Shown here: piece by piece, positions 41,800-50,465 of the stretch
Position numbering within the stretch: position 1 is the stretch's first letter
Layout of the letters: each line of letters starts with the position of its first letter
Assembly: GCF_014641195.1 (NCBI RefSeq)
Contig: NZ_BMHQ01000007.1
Coordinates: 1 to 64,000, forward strand
Reading direction: 5' to 3'
Source of the DNA: Marinithermofilum abyssi
Lineage (GTDB): Bacteria; Bacillota; Bacilli; Thermoactinomycetales; DSM-45169
DNA: 64,000 nucleotides
The notes under the pieces: model-generated
Databases searched by the model: none
What the model saw: the letters and a program-made list of their open reading frames with translations, nothing else
What the model was told of the DNA's origin: nothing
Program-made: the position numbers and the translations under genes

Positions 41800-42585
41800 A
41801 TGGAACCTGTTATCAGCTTTGATCTGGATCACACCCTGATGATCAACCCCTTTCGCCGGTGGGTGTTTCCGGAAATCGAAGCCTGGCTGTCCCCGCAACT
41901 GCCAGCGTCTTCTACGGCTATGGAATACATTCTCCGTGAGCACCGCAACCGACTGGCACACCAGGACAAAGTTGCCGCCTACGATTGGGATGGTATTCTG
42001 GAAACAGTCTGCCGACAGGTGCAATCCACACCGCCGTTTACCGTAAAAGATCTGGTTCACAAGCATGCTGTCATCGGCAAAGTATGGCTGTATCCCGATA
42101 CCTTGCCCTCCCTGCGCTGCTTGAAAAAGGAAAAGATCCCCTTGATCGCTGCTACCAACGGTTGGGAGTGTTATCAACGTCCAGTGACGGATTGCCTGGG
42201 GATCACATCCTTTTTCAGCGAATACCACACGCCGGTCAATTGTAGAGCAGTTAAGCCGGAAGCCTCCTTTTTCGACTTTCGCGGCCATCGTTCTCTTATT
42301 CACGTCGGTGACCGTCTGAATCAAGACATCCTGGGTGCCAACCGGGCAGGTGTGACCTCCGTCTGGATTTATCGGGAATTGGATGAACGCTGGCACGGCA
42401 TGAATGCCGCAGAGAGAAAGCTTCACCCTGATTTCCACCGGGTCTTAACCGAGCGTCTTCACCAAGAAGGGCATACCGGCTCCTTGTCTTCGGAGTACGT
42501 ACCTGATTATGTGATCGTCAGCCTAAAAGAGCTGCTTCCCGTCTGGAAACGAGAAAGAAGCCGCTTCAGCGAGTCTGCCGGATGA
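41800..42585 (+). CDS. HAD-superfamily hydrolase
   Basis: A 261-residue HAD-like hydrolase. Motif I is ISFDLDHTLMIN with nucleophile D8 and D10; motif II is the Thr/Asn in LIAATNGWECYQ, the Lys of motif III is in CRAVKPEASFFDF and motif IV is HVGDRLNQDILGANRAG. A helical C1-type cap separates I and II. Such enzymes are usually phosphatases or 2-haloacid dehalogenases; the substrate is unknown. I chose ATG 41800 because GGGGG lies nine bases upstream; the frame extends further without a ribosome site. Divergent from aroF. Confidence 0.82.
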   Translation: MEPVISFDLDHTLMINPFRRWVFPEIEAWLSPQLPASSTAMEYILREHRNRLAHQDKVAAYDWDGILETVCRQVQSTPPFTVKDLVHKHAVIGKVWLYPDTLPSLRCLKKEKIPLIAATNGWECYQRPVTDCLGITSFFSEYHTPVNCRAVKPEASFFDFRGHRSLIHVGDRLNQDILGANRAGVTSVWIYRELDERWHGMNAAERKLHPDFHRVLTERLHQEGHTGSLSSEYVPDYVIVSLKELLPVWKRERSRFSESAG

Positions 42586-42703
42586 CAACAGGATGCGTTG
42601 ACTGCCCGTATTCCCGCTCCGACGTCACTTTAGCTTAGCATTGGGACGGACACCTCAGAACCGAATAGCGATGATGTTCATGACCCTGCTAGATTCTGCA
42701 TCC

Positions 42704-43396
42704 CTATCGAAGAGGCGAAAGGTCATCGGAAATCTCTTTTGCAAGAGCTGCTTCCTTGTTGTTCCGTACGGGATGCTTCGGTGGACAATGCTGGGGACAA
42801 TGCTGAATAAACAATCGAGCCAACTTATCATACCCTTTTTGGTTTGGATGAACCTCGTCGGCAAAATAATCGGTGCGATGCAAAAACGTCTTGTAAGGGT
42901 TCACCAGCTGTACGCCGTATTTGCTGCATATTTTTTGATAGCTTTTGTTCATCGACTGCAGTACTCGTGCAGCAAGACTGTACCCCAATTCGTATGCCGG
43001 CGGCGGCATGTAAAATCCCATCATTTGAATTACAGCCGAAGGATTATCCTGACGAGTCCGTTCCAGTATGGATTGGACATGACGACAAACCTGGCGCATC
43101 GTTCGGGGTAAACCCGTCAGGCTCATTCCGGCCTCATACCATTCAATGAAATCACAGCCACCCGTGGTAATCGTGATATGAGACACCCGGGGCAACAACT
43201 TTTTCATCGCCGGAGTTTGCATCAGCCCGTACAACTCGACCGACGTAAGACCGGAAATCCCCATATTGCGCAGACGACACTGGGGAGTGGATTGGAGATG
43301 GCGAAACAATCGGGAGACAAAATGGGTTTCCGGGCCGGATGCCCCCAAACCTTCCGTGATGGAATCACCTAAAGCTAAATAAGTAACCGCATTCAT
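42704..43396 (-). CDS. SGNH/GDSL hydrolase
   Basis: A 230-residue lipase/esterase-like enzyme. Block I is YLALGDSITEGLGA (Ser nucleophile), block II Gly is in RNMGISGLTSVEL, block III is ITITTGGCDFIEW (the common GxND Asn is a Cys/Gly pair), and block V is ADEVHPNQKGY with Asp and His. It likely removes acyl groups from a small lipid or envelope substrate. ATG 43396 follows GAGGGGGAGAATG. No signal peptide, so probably cytosolic. Confidence 0.82.
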   Translation of the reverse strand: MNAVTYLALGDSITEGLGASGPETHFVSRLFRHLQSTPQCRLRNMGISGLTSVELYGLMQTPAMKKLLPRVSHITITTGGCDFIEWYEAGMSLTGLPRTMRQVCRHVQSILERTRQDNPSAVIQMMGFYMPPPAYELGYSLAARVLQSMNKSYQKICSKYGVQLVNPYKTFLHRTDYFADEVHPNQKGYDKLARLFIQHCPQHCPPKHPVRNNKEAALAKEISDDLSPLR

Positions 43397-43429
43397 CTCA
43401 TTCTCCCCCTCCCTCACCGTCCCGAGCAT

Positions 43430-43763
43430 TTCGCTCTCTTTTCCCAGGAATCTTAACCGGCATATAAGTCGGGATACGCCCTGGTCAACAAACTTCTTTT
43501 AACCGCCTTCCCCTTCTTTTGGGCCTAACTATAGTACCCCGGCCATAACATGTACTCGCCCGGAAAGCTGATACGTTCGCTGACCGGTTTTCTTCAGCGC
43601 CGTTTCCCCTTTATCCGATCCATGCTGTCACTCCCTTCCGCTCCCCAATCCTCTCTGAATTCCTTCATATCCTGCGAAAATGGGCCCCTTTTTATTCCCG
43701 TTGAACTACAGGCCAAAGAGCTTTTTTCCCGTCGCTTCCTCTGCGACATCACAGATGCGATCA
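43430..43763. other. Gene-free stretch
   Basis: About 330 bases upstream of the GDSL gene. A 24-codon minus-strand frame beginning MKEFREDWGAEG near 43668 has an AGGAT upstream and is possible but unproven. I see no structured RNA. Confidence 0.35.
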
Positions 43764-43797
43764 TAAAAAAAGAATCCAAACCGGTTGGTCTGGATTC
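43764..43797 (-). terminator. Terminator of the cupin gene
   Basis: GAATCCA/TGGATTC stem with a 12-base loop (43772-43797) and seven T on the minus strand. Confidence 0.88.
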
Positions 43798-43841
43798 GGG
43801 GTGTATGTTTAAAGGATCCCTCCTGGATAATTTCTGGCTCA

Positions 43842-44192
43842 TCAAGTGGTGGTGGCTTCTACCCGCTCTTTTCCTGCGGCAGATTCCACCCCTCGGGCGG
43901 AAGTGATCAGCAACGTGCAACCGTAGCGAGTTTGAACAACGGGATTCACTCCTGGGGGTGCATAGAAGTAATCCCCTTGATGCAAAGAATGGCCGTCCAA
44001 TTCGACGTCACCTTCCACCACAAAAAACTCTTCCCCGCCGATGTGTTCATGTATGGGAAGGCGTCCTTCGGCTTCCATTTTCAATAACACGCTGAATTCC
44101 CCGCGGTTCTTGCGTAAATAGCTGAAACGCACTCCGTTGCTCATCGGAATCCAATTGTGTTCTCCATTGCGTAGGACATAAGACCCTTCCAT
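43842..44192 (-). CDS. Cupin-domain protein
   Basis: A 116-residue single-domain cupin. The metal motif reads LPIHEHIGGEEFFVVEGDVE (HxH, four residues, E) and the second motif region is YFYAPPGVNPVV, with the usual second His replaced. This resembles the ChrR-like cupins that accompany anti-sigma factors and some dioxygenases; no sigma factor is next to it. Ends at a strong terminator. Enzyme or sensor role cannot be decided. Confidence 0.82.
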   Translation of the reverse strand: MEGSYVLRNGEHNWIPMSNGVRFSYLRKNRGEFSVLLKMEAEGRLPIHEHIGGEEFFVVEGDVELDGHSLHQGDYFYAPPGVNPVVQTRYGCTLLITSARGVESAAGKERVEATTT

Positions 44193-44480
44193 CTGTCCAA
44201 CCCCCTTGTGGATTTGGGTCCATTGTACTTCAATACAAAAAGGTGATGCAAGTCAGTCTTTTCTTTAAGAAACCGTTAATGAACCCTATCCGGTCTTCAT
44301 CCGCCTTTTCCTTTGGGCAACGCATGTATTCGATTTGTGGCGCCGTTTTCCCATCTCACTCTTTTAAATGACAAAAAGCTCCATGAGAAAACGGCTCACC
44401 ATCATCCATGAAACACCCGGAACCTCGTTCTTTTCCGTTTGCGAAAGAAAGCACCAAAAAATTCTGCAGCAGTCTCTCCT
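44193..44480. other. Gene-free stretch
   Basis: 288 bases between the cupin gene and the small membrane-protein gene, AT-rich next to the cupin start. No frame with a ribosome site, no repeat or structured RNA seen. Confidence 0.4.
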
Positions 44481-44669
44481 TCAGTCCCGGAGGGCATTGA
44501 CCGAGCCCAGCAGGATATGAGCAAGGCCAAAGCCGACAACACCCCAGCCGAAGGGATTGTCATAATGGCGTTGTTGAATCATCGGTTTTTCCCGGTTCAA
44601 CAGGGCCAAACCCAGCCCGGAAACCACCACGCCTAAAAGAATAGACATCCATCCTTTTTGCATCCTCAT
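44481..44669 (-). CDS. Small membrane protein, 62 residues
   Basis: Two hydrophobic segments: WMSILLGVVVSGLGLALLNR and PFGWGVVGFGLAHILLGSVN; a short charged turn joins them. This matches small membrane proteins of bacilli that are often mislabelled asparagine synthase; function unknown. ATG 44669 has AAAGGAGG upstream and follows the 44692 gene by 22 bases, suggesting cotranscription. Confidence 0.7.
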   Translation of the reverse strand: MRMQKGWMSILLGVVVSGLGLALLNREKPMIQQRHYDNPFGWGVVGFGLAHILLGSVNALRD

Positions 44670-44691
44670 CGCATCATCGCCTCCTTTACCA

Positions 44692-45096
44692 TTAATGTGA
44701 CCCCTCGTGAAAAGATTGTTGTCTGGAACTTTTACCCGATCCCGACCAATAATTCCACAATATCTCTTCACACTCATTGCGTATGATTTCGTTCACATAA
44801 AACTGCGTATATAAAAATCCGCGAAATTTGGCCTGCACTTCCCGGGCATCGGGAAGTTGGCGAACGGCAATGATTTTTCCCCCGCAGCGGTTCAGTTCCC
44901 GCCGGCACCCCGCCAAGTCTTCCTGCACACGGCCTAACGTTTTCATCCACAATCGTTTGAGTGGACGCTGCATTTTGACGGGCAATTGACCCACACGGGC
45001 GCAGTCCAGCACAAGCACCCGCTCCAACACTTCCAGTATCACCGCCTGCCGAACTAGTTCAGCAAACCGGTCATACTCCTCCGGATAAAGCAACAC
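44692..45096 (-). CDS. Unknown helical protein
   Basis: A 134-residue, mostly helical protein, no family recognised. It begins LLYPEEYDRFAELVRQAVIL and has a basic middle (LPVKMQRPLKRLWMKTLGRV) and a Cys pair in GCRRELNRCGG. Start is GTG at 45096 after GGTGGAGG, with good spacing. It likely forms a unit with the small membrane protein downstream. Confidence 0.6.
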   Translation of the reverse strand: MLLYPEEYDRFAELVRQAVILEVLERVLVLDCARVGQLPVKMQRPLKRLWMKTLGRVQEDLAGCRRELNRCGGKIIAVRQLPDAREVQAKFRGFLYTQFYVNEIIRNECEEILWNYWSGSGKSSRQQSFHEGSH

Positions 45097-45257
45097 GGAT
45101 CCTCCACCTCTCTTCCTGGTGGATTTGCTCTGTTCTCATTATATGCGAACATATGTTTTGTTTTCCTGGTACTTTCTTGCAGAACTGGTCCCCGGTTTTT
45201 CAGGAATGAGAGCAGATCCTTTTAGAAAATATAAAAGGGAAAGGAGGATCGAAGAGG

Positions 45258-45491
45258 ATGGCAAAAAACCGGGTAACCTTTTTTCTGTATGATTTGGTCT
45301 TGGCTGTTGCGGCTATTATTTTCACAGTGAGCATCGAATCCGGGCTGTTGATTGCAATCACGGGAATGGAACCATTCCGGCTGGGCTTGACGATTTGGAT
45401 GTATGTCGGGGTCATCATCCTTTCATTTGGATTTATGCACGGGTGGGTCAGATGGGGGTATGAATGGCGGGGAGAACCCCGGGAAGATTAA
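45258..45491 (+). CDS. Small two-helix membrane protein
   Basis: A 77-residue protein with two membrane segments: LYDLVLAVAAIIFTVSIESG and LTIWMYVGVIILSFGFMHGW, and an acidic/basic tail. The start at 45258 follows AAAGGAGGATC. It is convergent with the lipid kinase gene twelve bases away, with no terminator between. Function unknown. Confidence 0.7.
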   Translation: MAKNRVTFFLYDLVLAVAAIIFTVSIESGLLIAITGMEPFRLGLTIWMYVGVIILSFGFMHGWVRWGYEWRGEPRED

Positions 45492-45503
45492 CGGCCACGG
45501 GGT

Positions 45504-46376
45504 TCAGAGAATGGAAAGGGATCGGGGCCGTACGGTAACAGTCAGCGGAGTTTCACCGATCACCTCACCGTCGGCATGGATCACCATTCGGGTATCAGAA
45601 TCAATGATGATCTCTTTTCCCTGTCGCATGGTCACTGAGGGATGATGAATGTGAACCCCCTTATACACAGTGGGAAAAATCTTTAAAAACTGATGACGCG
45701 ACAAATTGTTGACACAACAAATATCCAGTTTCCCATCATCGTTAACTGCGAAAGGACAAATTTTCATTCCTCCACCATAATATGGATTGTTGGCAACCGC
45801 GATCAACCATACCCCACCGACGTCTATCTTTTTCCCGTCAATAGAGACGGACACTTGGGCTGGTTCGAAGCTGCGCAACACCCGTAATGCCCCCCATATA
45901 TAATTCAATTTTCCCAACCATCGCTTGAAAGAGGAAAGATTAACCGCCTCCGCCACTCTTCCGTCAAAACCGATCCCCGCAAAACCGATCATCGTTTTTC
46001 CGTCGATATCGGCTGTATCCACCCGGCGTACCTGATGCTGCAATATCCGCTCCAATGCTTGTCCGGGATTGGCCGGAATTCGATGGGCCAGTGCGAAGTC
46101 ATTTCCTGATCCCGCAGGAATGAACCCCATCGGCATGATGGAGCCGACCAATCCGTTGCCCACTTCATGAACCGTTCCATCCCCGCCGACAGCGATCACA
46201 GATTTCACATCCGAGCGTAAAACCGCCCTGCGGGCGAGTTCTTCCGCATGTCCGGCTTGTTCGGAAAACAGCACCCGATAAGGAATTTGTCTCTCATCCA
46301 TGATTTTTTTCAGTTGGCGCCACACTTTTTGACCTCGGCCATTCCCCGCAACCGGATTGACAATAAACCAGCGCAT
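45504..46376 (-). CDS. Diacylglycerol kinase-family lipid kinase
   Basis: A 290-residue kinase of the DagK/YegS/LCB5 family. Nucleotide-binding signature VIAVGGDGTVHEVGNGLVG lies near residue 65; FIPAGSGNDFALAH and MIGFAGIGFDGRVAEAV are also typical, and WLIAVANNPYYGGGMKICP precedes the beta domain. It probably phosphorylates diacylglycerol or another lipid at the membrane. The ATG at 46376 overlaps the SDR stop as TGATG, giving coupled translation. Confidence 0.9.
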   Translation of the reverse strand: MRWFIVNPVAGNGRGQKVWRQLKKIMDERQIPYRVLFSEQAGHAEELARRAVLRSDVKSVIAVGGDGTVHEVGNGLVGSIMPMGFIPAGSGNDFALAHRIPANPGQALERILQHQVRRVDTADIDGKTMIGFAGIGFDGRVAEAVNLSSFKRWLGKLNYIWGALRVLRSFEPAQVSVSIDGKKIDVGGVWLIAVANNPYYGGGMKICPFAVNDDGKLDICCVNNLSRHQFLKIFPTVYKGVHIHHPSVTMRQGKEIIIDSDTRMVIHADGEVIGETPLTVTVRPRSLSIL

Positions 46377-47212
46377 CACGTATCCCTCCGCGCACCATGT
46401 GATGGGTTGGGTCCGTCTGCCGGATGGGGAAGCGGGGGAGTGCGGGAAGCATCATACATCCGCTTCGTTGCCCAGAAATAGACTCCCGGTGCCATGTTCC
46501 GGATCCTTATCGCCCAACGCAAGCTCCAGGGGATCACTTTGACACGGGGACGATCGATCAAGCGAACCGCTTCTTCGGCTACCGTCTTTACATCCAACAG
46601 CTGGCGGGCAATCGGCCCCGGAAACAGCCGGGCGGGATCCTCCCCCCGGAAAAACGGGGTTTGCACCGGACCGGGACACAACACCCCTACCTGAATACGC
46701 GGGGAATATTCCAATCGCAACGACTCGGAGAAGCCCATTAAGGCGAATTTAGAAGCGGAATAAGCAGCAAGATTGGGAATGCCGGTCAGACCGGCTACCG
46801 AAGCGATGTTTACAATGCGTCCTTCTCCTTGCTGCAACATGTGGGGAAGAAAAGCAAGGATGATGCGGACGGTACCCAAGTAGTTCGTTTCCGCCATACC
46901 CTCAACCTCATGGATCGGTACATCCAATGCCCCACCAAAGCAGCCATATCCCGCATTGTTCATTAACACATCCACTTTTCCGTATCGCTGAATCACCTCC
47001 TCCACCAAATCCTTCACATCCTCCTGAGAGGTCACATCACAGGAAAAGCATTCTCCACGGCCCAACTCCCTTTGCAATGCAGCAAGTGGCTTCCTGTTGC
47101 GTGCCACCAACAAGGGAGTGTGGCCCCGGGCCGCCACTATTCTTGCGATTTCCTTTCCGATGCCGCTGGATGCACCGGTGATCAGTACGATTCGATCGTT
47201 CACGGACTTCAC
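46376..47212 (-). CDS. Short-chain dehydrogenase/reductase
   Basis: A 278-residue classical SDR: cofactor site VLITGASSGIGKEIARIV, NNAGYGCFG, catalytic NIASVAGLTGIPNLAAYSASK (Ser, Tyr, Lys all present) and the CPGPVQTPFF segment. The length and C-terminal hydrophobic/basic tail resemble membrane-associated SDRs that act on lipid or ketone substrates. It sits between an aldolase-domain gene and a lipid kinase; with the kinase it is translationally coupled. Confidence 0.88.
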   Translation of the reverse strand: MKSVNDRIVLITGASSGIGKEIARIVAARGHTPLLVARNRKPLAALQRELGRGECFSCDVTSQEDVKDLVEEVIQRYGKVDVLMNNAGYGCFGGALDVPIHEVEGMAETNYLGTVRIILAFLPHMLQQGEGRIVNIASVAGLTGIPNLAAYSASKFALMGFSESLRLEYSPRIQVGVLCPGPVQTPFFRGEDPARLFPGPIARQLLDVKTVAEEAVRLIDRPRVKVIPWSLRWAIRIRNMAPGVYFWATKRMYDASRTPPLPHPADGPNPSHGARRDT

Positions 47213-47215
47213 TCC

Positions 47216-48304
47216 TCAGAACATCGGAACTTGCGGAATGATTCGACCCTCAATCCGCTCAAAGATATCATCCAAATCACGACCAGTTATGGTGAGGCCG
47301 TGATTTTTCAACCCTACCACGGCTCGAGAGGGATCTTCTGCCTGCCGGATTTTATCCGCAACGGCTTTGGCCAGTTCTACCGTACCGCAGGGATAGTTGA
47401 TTTCCGTCGAGGGAATCCCGTCCATCCAGGCATGGATGTGAACGATGGCTCCCACTTGCGGGTGTTCCGTATAGATCATCCAGTGTTCGATCGCATCCAC
47501 GGATACCCGGCGCGGCTCCACATGGGGGGGAACGCTGAGATCAATAGCCGGCAGTTTTTCATCGAATCCTTTGATGAGGAGAATATCCTGTCCGATTTTT
47601 TGCAGATTGCCTTTATTCACCCCCCGTGCACTCATCCAAAACTGGTTGCCCTCCCTTCGGGCGCTCAAGTTTCCGTAACTCAGCCCTCCAATGCCGTATA
47701 AGCGTTGTATCAAACGATAATCTTCCGGCGGAAGAATTTCCTGAATGGGAAACGGCGCCGGAAGCAGGTTCATTTGATCCAACTTTTTCCCTGCCCGGGT
47801 AATGCTCTGCGAAATCGAATCCCCTTCCCATAACCTTTCCGGCATATCTCGATGAAAGGTATTGTCGATAACCAGTTGGGAAGTGGCAAGGGGGCGGATC
47901 CGCTCAAAGACGCGATGGAAAAAAGCCGGATCTTCTTCATCCGCCGTCAAACGGTAACAACCTTGTTCTAGAGTAATAAAATACGGCTCCAGCCAACCGG
48001 ATGAACGATCCAAATACACCATCATGTTGCCGAGTGAACGGATGAGGATGGGATACCCGGTGTACAAAATGTTATCGGTGGGTTGATCGTTTTCCGTCAC
48101 CGTTACTACAAAGACCCCTTTTCCCTTTCTCCGGAAATGGCGAGGTTTCTGAGGATCGACAAAATTAAACACCAGCTGCAAATGAGGGTTATCCTCGGAA
48201 TCCAAACGATACCCTTTTTTCTCCATCTCGCGGCGAAGTCCCGAAGCAAACCACTCAAGGGAGGATGTCTTTCCCTGTTCGCCTACGATAGCAAAAGTTT
48301 TCAT
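47216..48304 (-). CDS. Class II aldolase/adducin domain protein with an unknown N-terminal half
   Basis: A 362-residue two-part protein. The C-terminal ~170 residues are a class II aldolase/adducin domain: GGLSYGNLSARREGNQF, GAIVHIHAWMDGIP with metal His, and VVGLKNHGLTITGRDL. The N-terminal half starts with MKTFAIVGEQGKTSSLEWFA and is unlike the aldolase fold; I do not recognise it. Relatives act on phosphorylated or free sugars. The next gene starts three bases past its stop, so aldolase, SDR and kinase genes form one operon. Confidence 0.8.
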   Translation of the reverse strand: MKTFAIVGEQGKTSSLEWFASGLRREMEKKGYRLDSEDNPHLQLVFNFVDPQKPRHFRRKGKGVFVVTVTENDQPTDNILYTGYPILIRSLGNMMVYLDRSSGWLEPYFITLEQGCYRLTADEEDPAFFHRVFERIRPLATSQLVIDNTFHRDMPERLWEGDSISQSITRAGKKLDQMNLLPAPFPIQEILPPEDYRLIQRLYGIGGLSYGNLSARREGNQFWMSARGVNKGNLQKIGQDILLIKGFDEKLPAIDLSVPPHVEPRRVSVDAIEHWMIYTEHPQVGAIVHIHAWMDGIPSTEINYPCGTVELAKAVADKIRQAEDPSRAVVGLKNHGLTITGRDLDDIFERIEGRIIPQVPMF

Positions 48305-48361
48305 ACAGCCTCAGCTCCTCTATATTTATTACCTTCACTATTTTTCCAATGAAGAAAATGG

Positions 48362-48390
48362 ATTATACTATCTTTAACCACTTCAACCAA
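48362..48390 (-). promoter_or_regulatory. Candidate promoter of the aldolase-SDR-kinase operon
   Basis: Minus strand TTGGTT (48385-48390), 17 bases, TATAAT (48362-48367), 57 bases before the start codon. The -10 is perfect; the -35 is weak. Confidence 0.45.
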
Positions 48391-48575
48391 AACCCACTCC
48401 CTTTCCGGTATGCTGTATACTATAAAAAAAGGATCACCCACACTACGGGAAATCCTTTTCTCTGTTCAACACACGAAAATTACCGTCTTCATGAATGTTA
48501 CATACCTTTACAATATGGTGAAACGGGAGTCTGTGCCCTTCTTATTCGTATCACTGTATGGAGAGGGTTTCCTTC

Positions 48576-49472
48576 TTACGTCGAAGGAAGGGGTTGCTTG
48601 TCTAATCGCTGTTGAATCCAATCGATGATCATCTCAATGGTCGCCGCAGATTCGTCTGAATGAAGTAAACGATGGCCCACATCAGGGATGACCACCCACT
48701 TTTTGTCTGTAGCGCTTACCCGGTTGATAAATGCCTCTACCTTATCGGAATGAATCAAGGTGTCGTTTTTACCGCAAATACACAAAACGGGGATCGTAAA
48801 TTTTTCGGCATAGAGTACTGCTTTTTTCGCTTCAGTCAGCAGTTCGTGCGTCCAACGACAGGAATATTTCAATGGAACAAACACATTGTCCCAATTATCC
48901 CATTGAAAGTGTTTTTTCAATGCGGGAAACCGCATCACACCATTTACTAATCGGGTTGGATTGACACTAAAGGCGGGTACCGTTCTACTCAAAGCAGCAA
49001 TAATCCGTTGAACGATAACAGGAATCTGAAACCGAAGTTCCAGTGCGGGGGCAGACAAAACAATCCCTTCAATGTGATCAAATCCGTCCTGTACAAGCCT
49101 TGTGGCAATCAGACCACCCAAGCTGTGTCCAATCACATAAAAACGGAAAACCTTCAGGTTCTCTTGAAAATAGTGAAACAGCTCGTTCACATCGTCGAGG
49201 TAATCCTGGAAAGTGGTGACATGGCCACATTGCCCACCTGAAGCACCGAATCCTCGAAGATCAAAAAGAATGAATGCCATTTTGCTTTGGACAAAAAAAG
49301 ACCACAAATGATGGAATATATCCATATTTTCTCCGGCCCCATGAATGAGAATGACCGCATTTCTCGGCTTCTCAGGAAGCCAAACCCGGTATTTGATACA
49401 TATCCTGTCCCGTGTTTGGTAATTGCCTTCTTCCACTCTTACCGACCCATTCACTTTTTTTCTCCATCTCAT
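48576..49472 (-). CDS. Alpha/beta hydrolase, lysophospholipase/monoglyceride lipase-like
   Basis: A 298-residue hydrolase. Oxyanion region AVILIHGAGENMDIFHHLW, nucleophile elbow YVIGHSLGGLIATRL (Ser), acid in LCICGKNDTLIHSDKV and catalytic His in VIPDVGHRLLHSDES are present; a helical cap lies between. The order and FDLRGFGASGG motif match serine hydrolases on monoacylglycerol or lysophospholipids. No signal peptide from the chosen ATG at 49472; a frame reaching 49574 also exists. Confidence 0.85.
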   Translation of the reverse strand: MRWRKKVNGSVRVEEGNYQTRDRICIKYRVWLPEKPRNAVILIHGAGENMDIFHHLWSFFVQSKMAFILFDLRGFGASGGQCGHVTTFQDYLDDVNELFHYFQENLKVFRFYVIGHSLGGLIATRLVQDGFDHIEGIVLSAPALELRFQIPVIVQRIIAALSRTVPAFSVNPTRLVNGVMRFPALKKHFQWDNWDNVFVPLKYSCRWTHELLTEAKKAVLYAEKFTIPVLCICGKNDTLIHSDKVEAFINRVSATDKKWVVIPDVGHRLLHSDESAATIEMIIDWIQQRLDKQPLPST

Positions 49473-49792
49473 CAATTTTTGGTGACCTTTATATAATTGA
49501 ACAAAACACGTTAAAAAATAACATGGCGCATCATCTGTAATAAAATGGGACCATCGGATAATATAGGTCTTCACCTATAGAGACCATCCTTATAGTGAAA
49601 AAATAAGTGACAACCCTTTGCTATTGGATTCCTCCGATACTGTTTATTGCTGCTGGATGGAAAACCCTTATCACTATCCATTCAATTTTCCTACATCCAA
49701 ATTTTTGTGGGGTTTCTATACACATAACTTTCGAAGAAGTACACACCCTAGAAACCGTTCGGACATCTTTTCAAAAAGGAGGTACAAAAAAT

Positions 49793-49999
49793 ATGACCGT
49801 TGGTACGAAAGTCCAGCAAACCATTGCCAGCGCAGAAAGTGTTGCCGCCAACCTCAAATCGTTTGCCTTGGATACCGACAATCAACAAGCCAAACAAATG
49901 TATAATCAGTTGGCGCAAAACATGGAGATGATTGTGCAGCAATTGAATTCGCGGGAACAGCAAATCTCGCAAGAAGAGCCTCAATACAAGCAACAATAA
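49793..49999 (+). CDS. DUF1657 protein, first copy, in the spoVA2-like cluster
   Basis: A 68-residue helical protein, MTVGTKVQQTIASAESVAAN followed by FALDTDNQQAKQMYNQLAQN, a typical DUF1657 unit. Small proteins of this family occur in spoVA2mob clusters, where they are expressed in the forespore. ATG 49793 follows AAAAGGAGGT. It is followed by its own terminator and, 127 bases on, by a near-identical second copy. Confidence 0.88.
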   Translation: MTVGTKVQQTIASAESVAANLKSFALDTDNQQAKQMYNQLAQNMEMIVQQLNSREQQISQEEPQYKQQ

Positions 50000-50003
50000 C
50001 GTC

Positions 50004-50033
50004 AAAAACCTGCACGTTATCGTGCAGGTTTTT
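50004..50033 (+). terminator. Terminator of DUF1657 copy 1
   Basis: AAAAACCTGCACG-TTAT-CGTGCAGGTTTTT, a near-perfect hairpin right after the stop; the same hairpin follows copy 2. Confidence 0.9.
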
Positions 50034-50126
50034 CAGATAGGGTAAGATGCAAAATAAAAGTGAACCGAATGGTTTCTTAAAATCCGGGCATTCTATAACC
50101 GTACAATGTAAGGAGGTGCACAATCC

Positions 50127-50333
50127 ATGACTGTTGGAAAAAAGATCCAACAAACCATCGCTAGTGCCGAAGGAGTGGTTGCCAATCTGAAAACATTTGC
50201 TCTGGATACCGACAATCAACAAGCCAAACAAATGTACAATCAGTTGGCTCAAAATACGGAAACGATCATTCAACAATTGAAAGCCCGTGAACAACAAGTG
50301 ATGCAAGAAGAACCTCAGTACAACCAACAATAA
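50127..50333 (+). CDS. DUF1657 protein, second copy
   Basis: A 68-residue paralogue of the gene just upstream: both contain FALDTDNQQAKQMYNQLAQN and end in EEPQYxQQ; about 50 of 68 residues agree by eye. It has its own ribosome site (AAGGAGGTG) and its own terminator of the same sequence as copy 1, so the duplication covered gene plus terminator. Probably forespore expressed. Confidence 0.88.
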   Translation: MTVGKKIQQTIASAEGVVANLKTFALDTDNQQAKQMYNQLAQNTETIIQQLKAREQQVMQEEPQYNQQ

Positions 50334-50342
50334 CCTTAAATA

Positions 50343-50367
50343 CCTGCACGTTGTCGTGCAGGTTTTT
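50343..50367 (+). terminator. Terminator of DUF1657 copy 2
   Basis: CCTGCACG-TTGT-CGTGCAGG followed by TTTTT; differs from the copy 1 terminator only in the loop and flanks. Confidence 0.88.
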
Positions 50368-50465
50368 ATATTCTCATGAACAACAAAGAACCCGTTAATA
50401 GATTTTCATCCATTCCTTATGATGATGACTGTCTTGGATATATGATAAAAGGCAGGTGATAAAAA

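Noticed and set aside
48349-48615. An 88-codon plus-strand frame beginning MKKMDYTIFNHF
   Set aside because: It runs over the operon promoter and into the end of the opposite hydrolase gene; no ribosome site.
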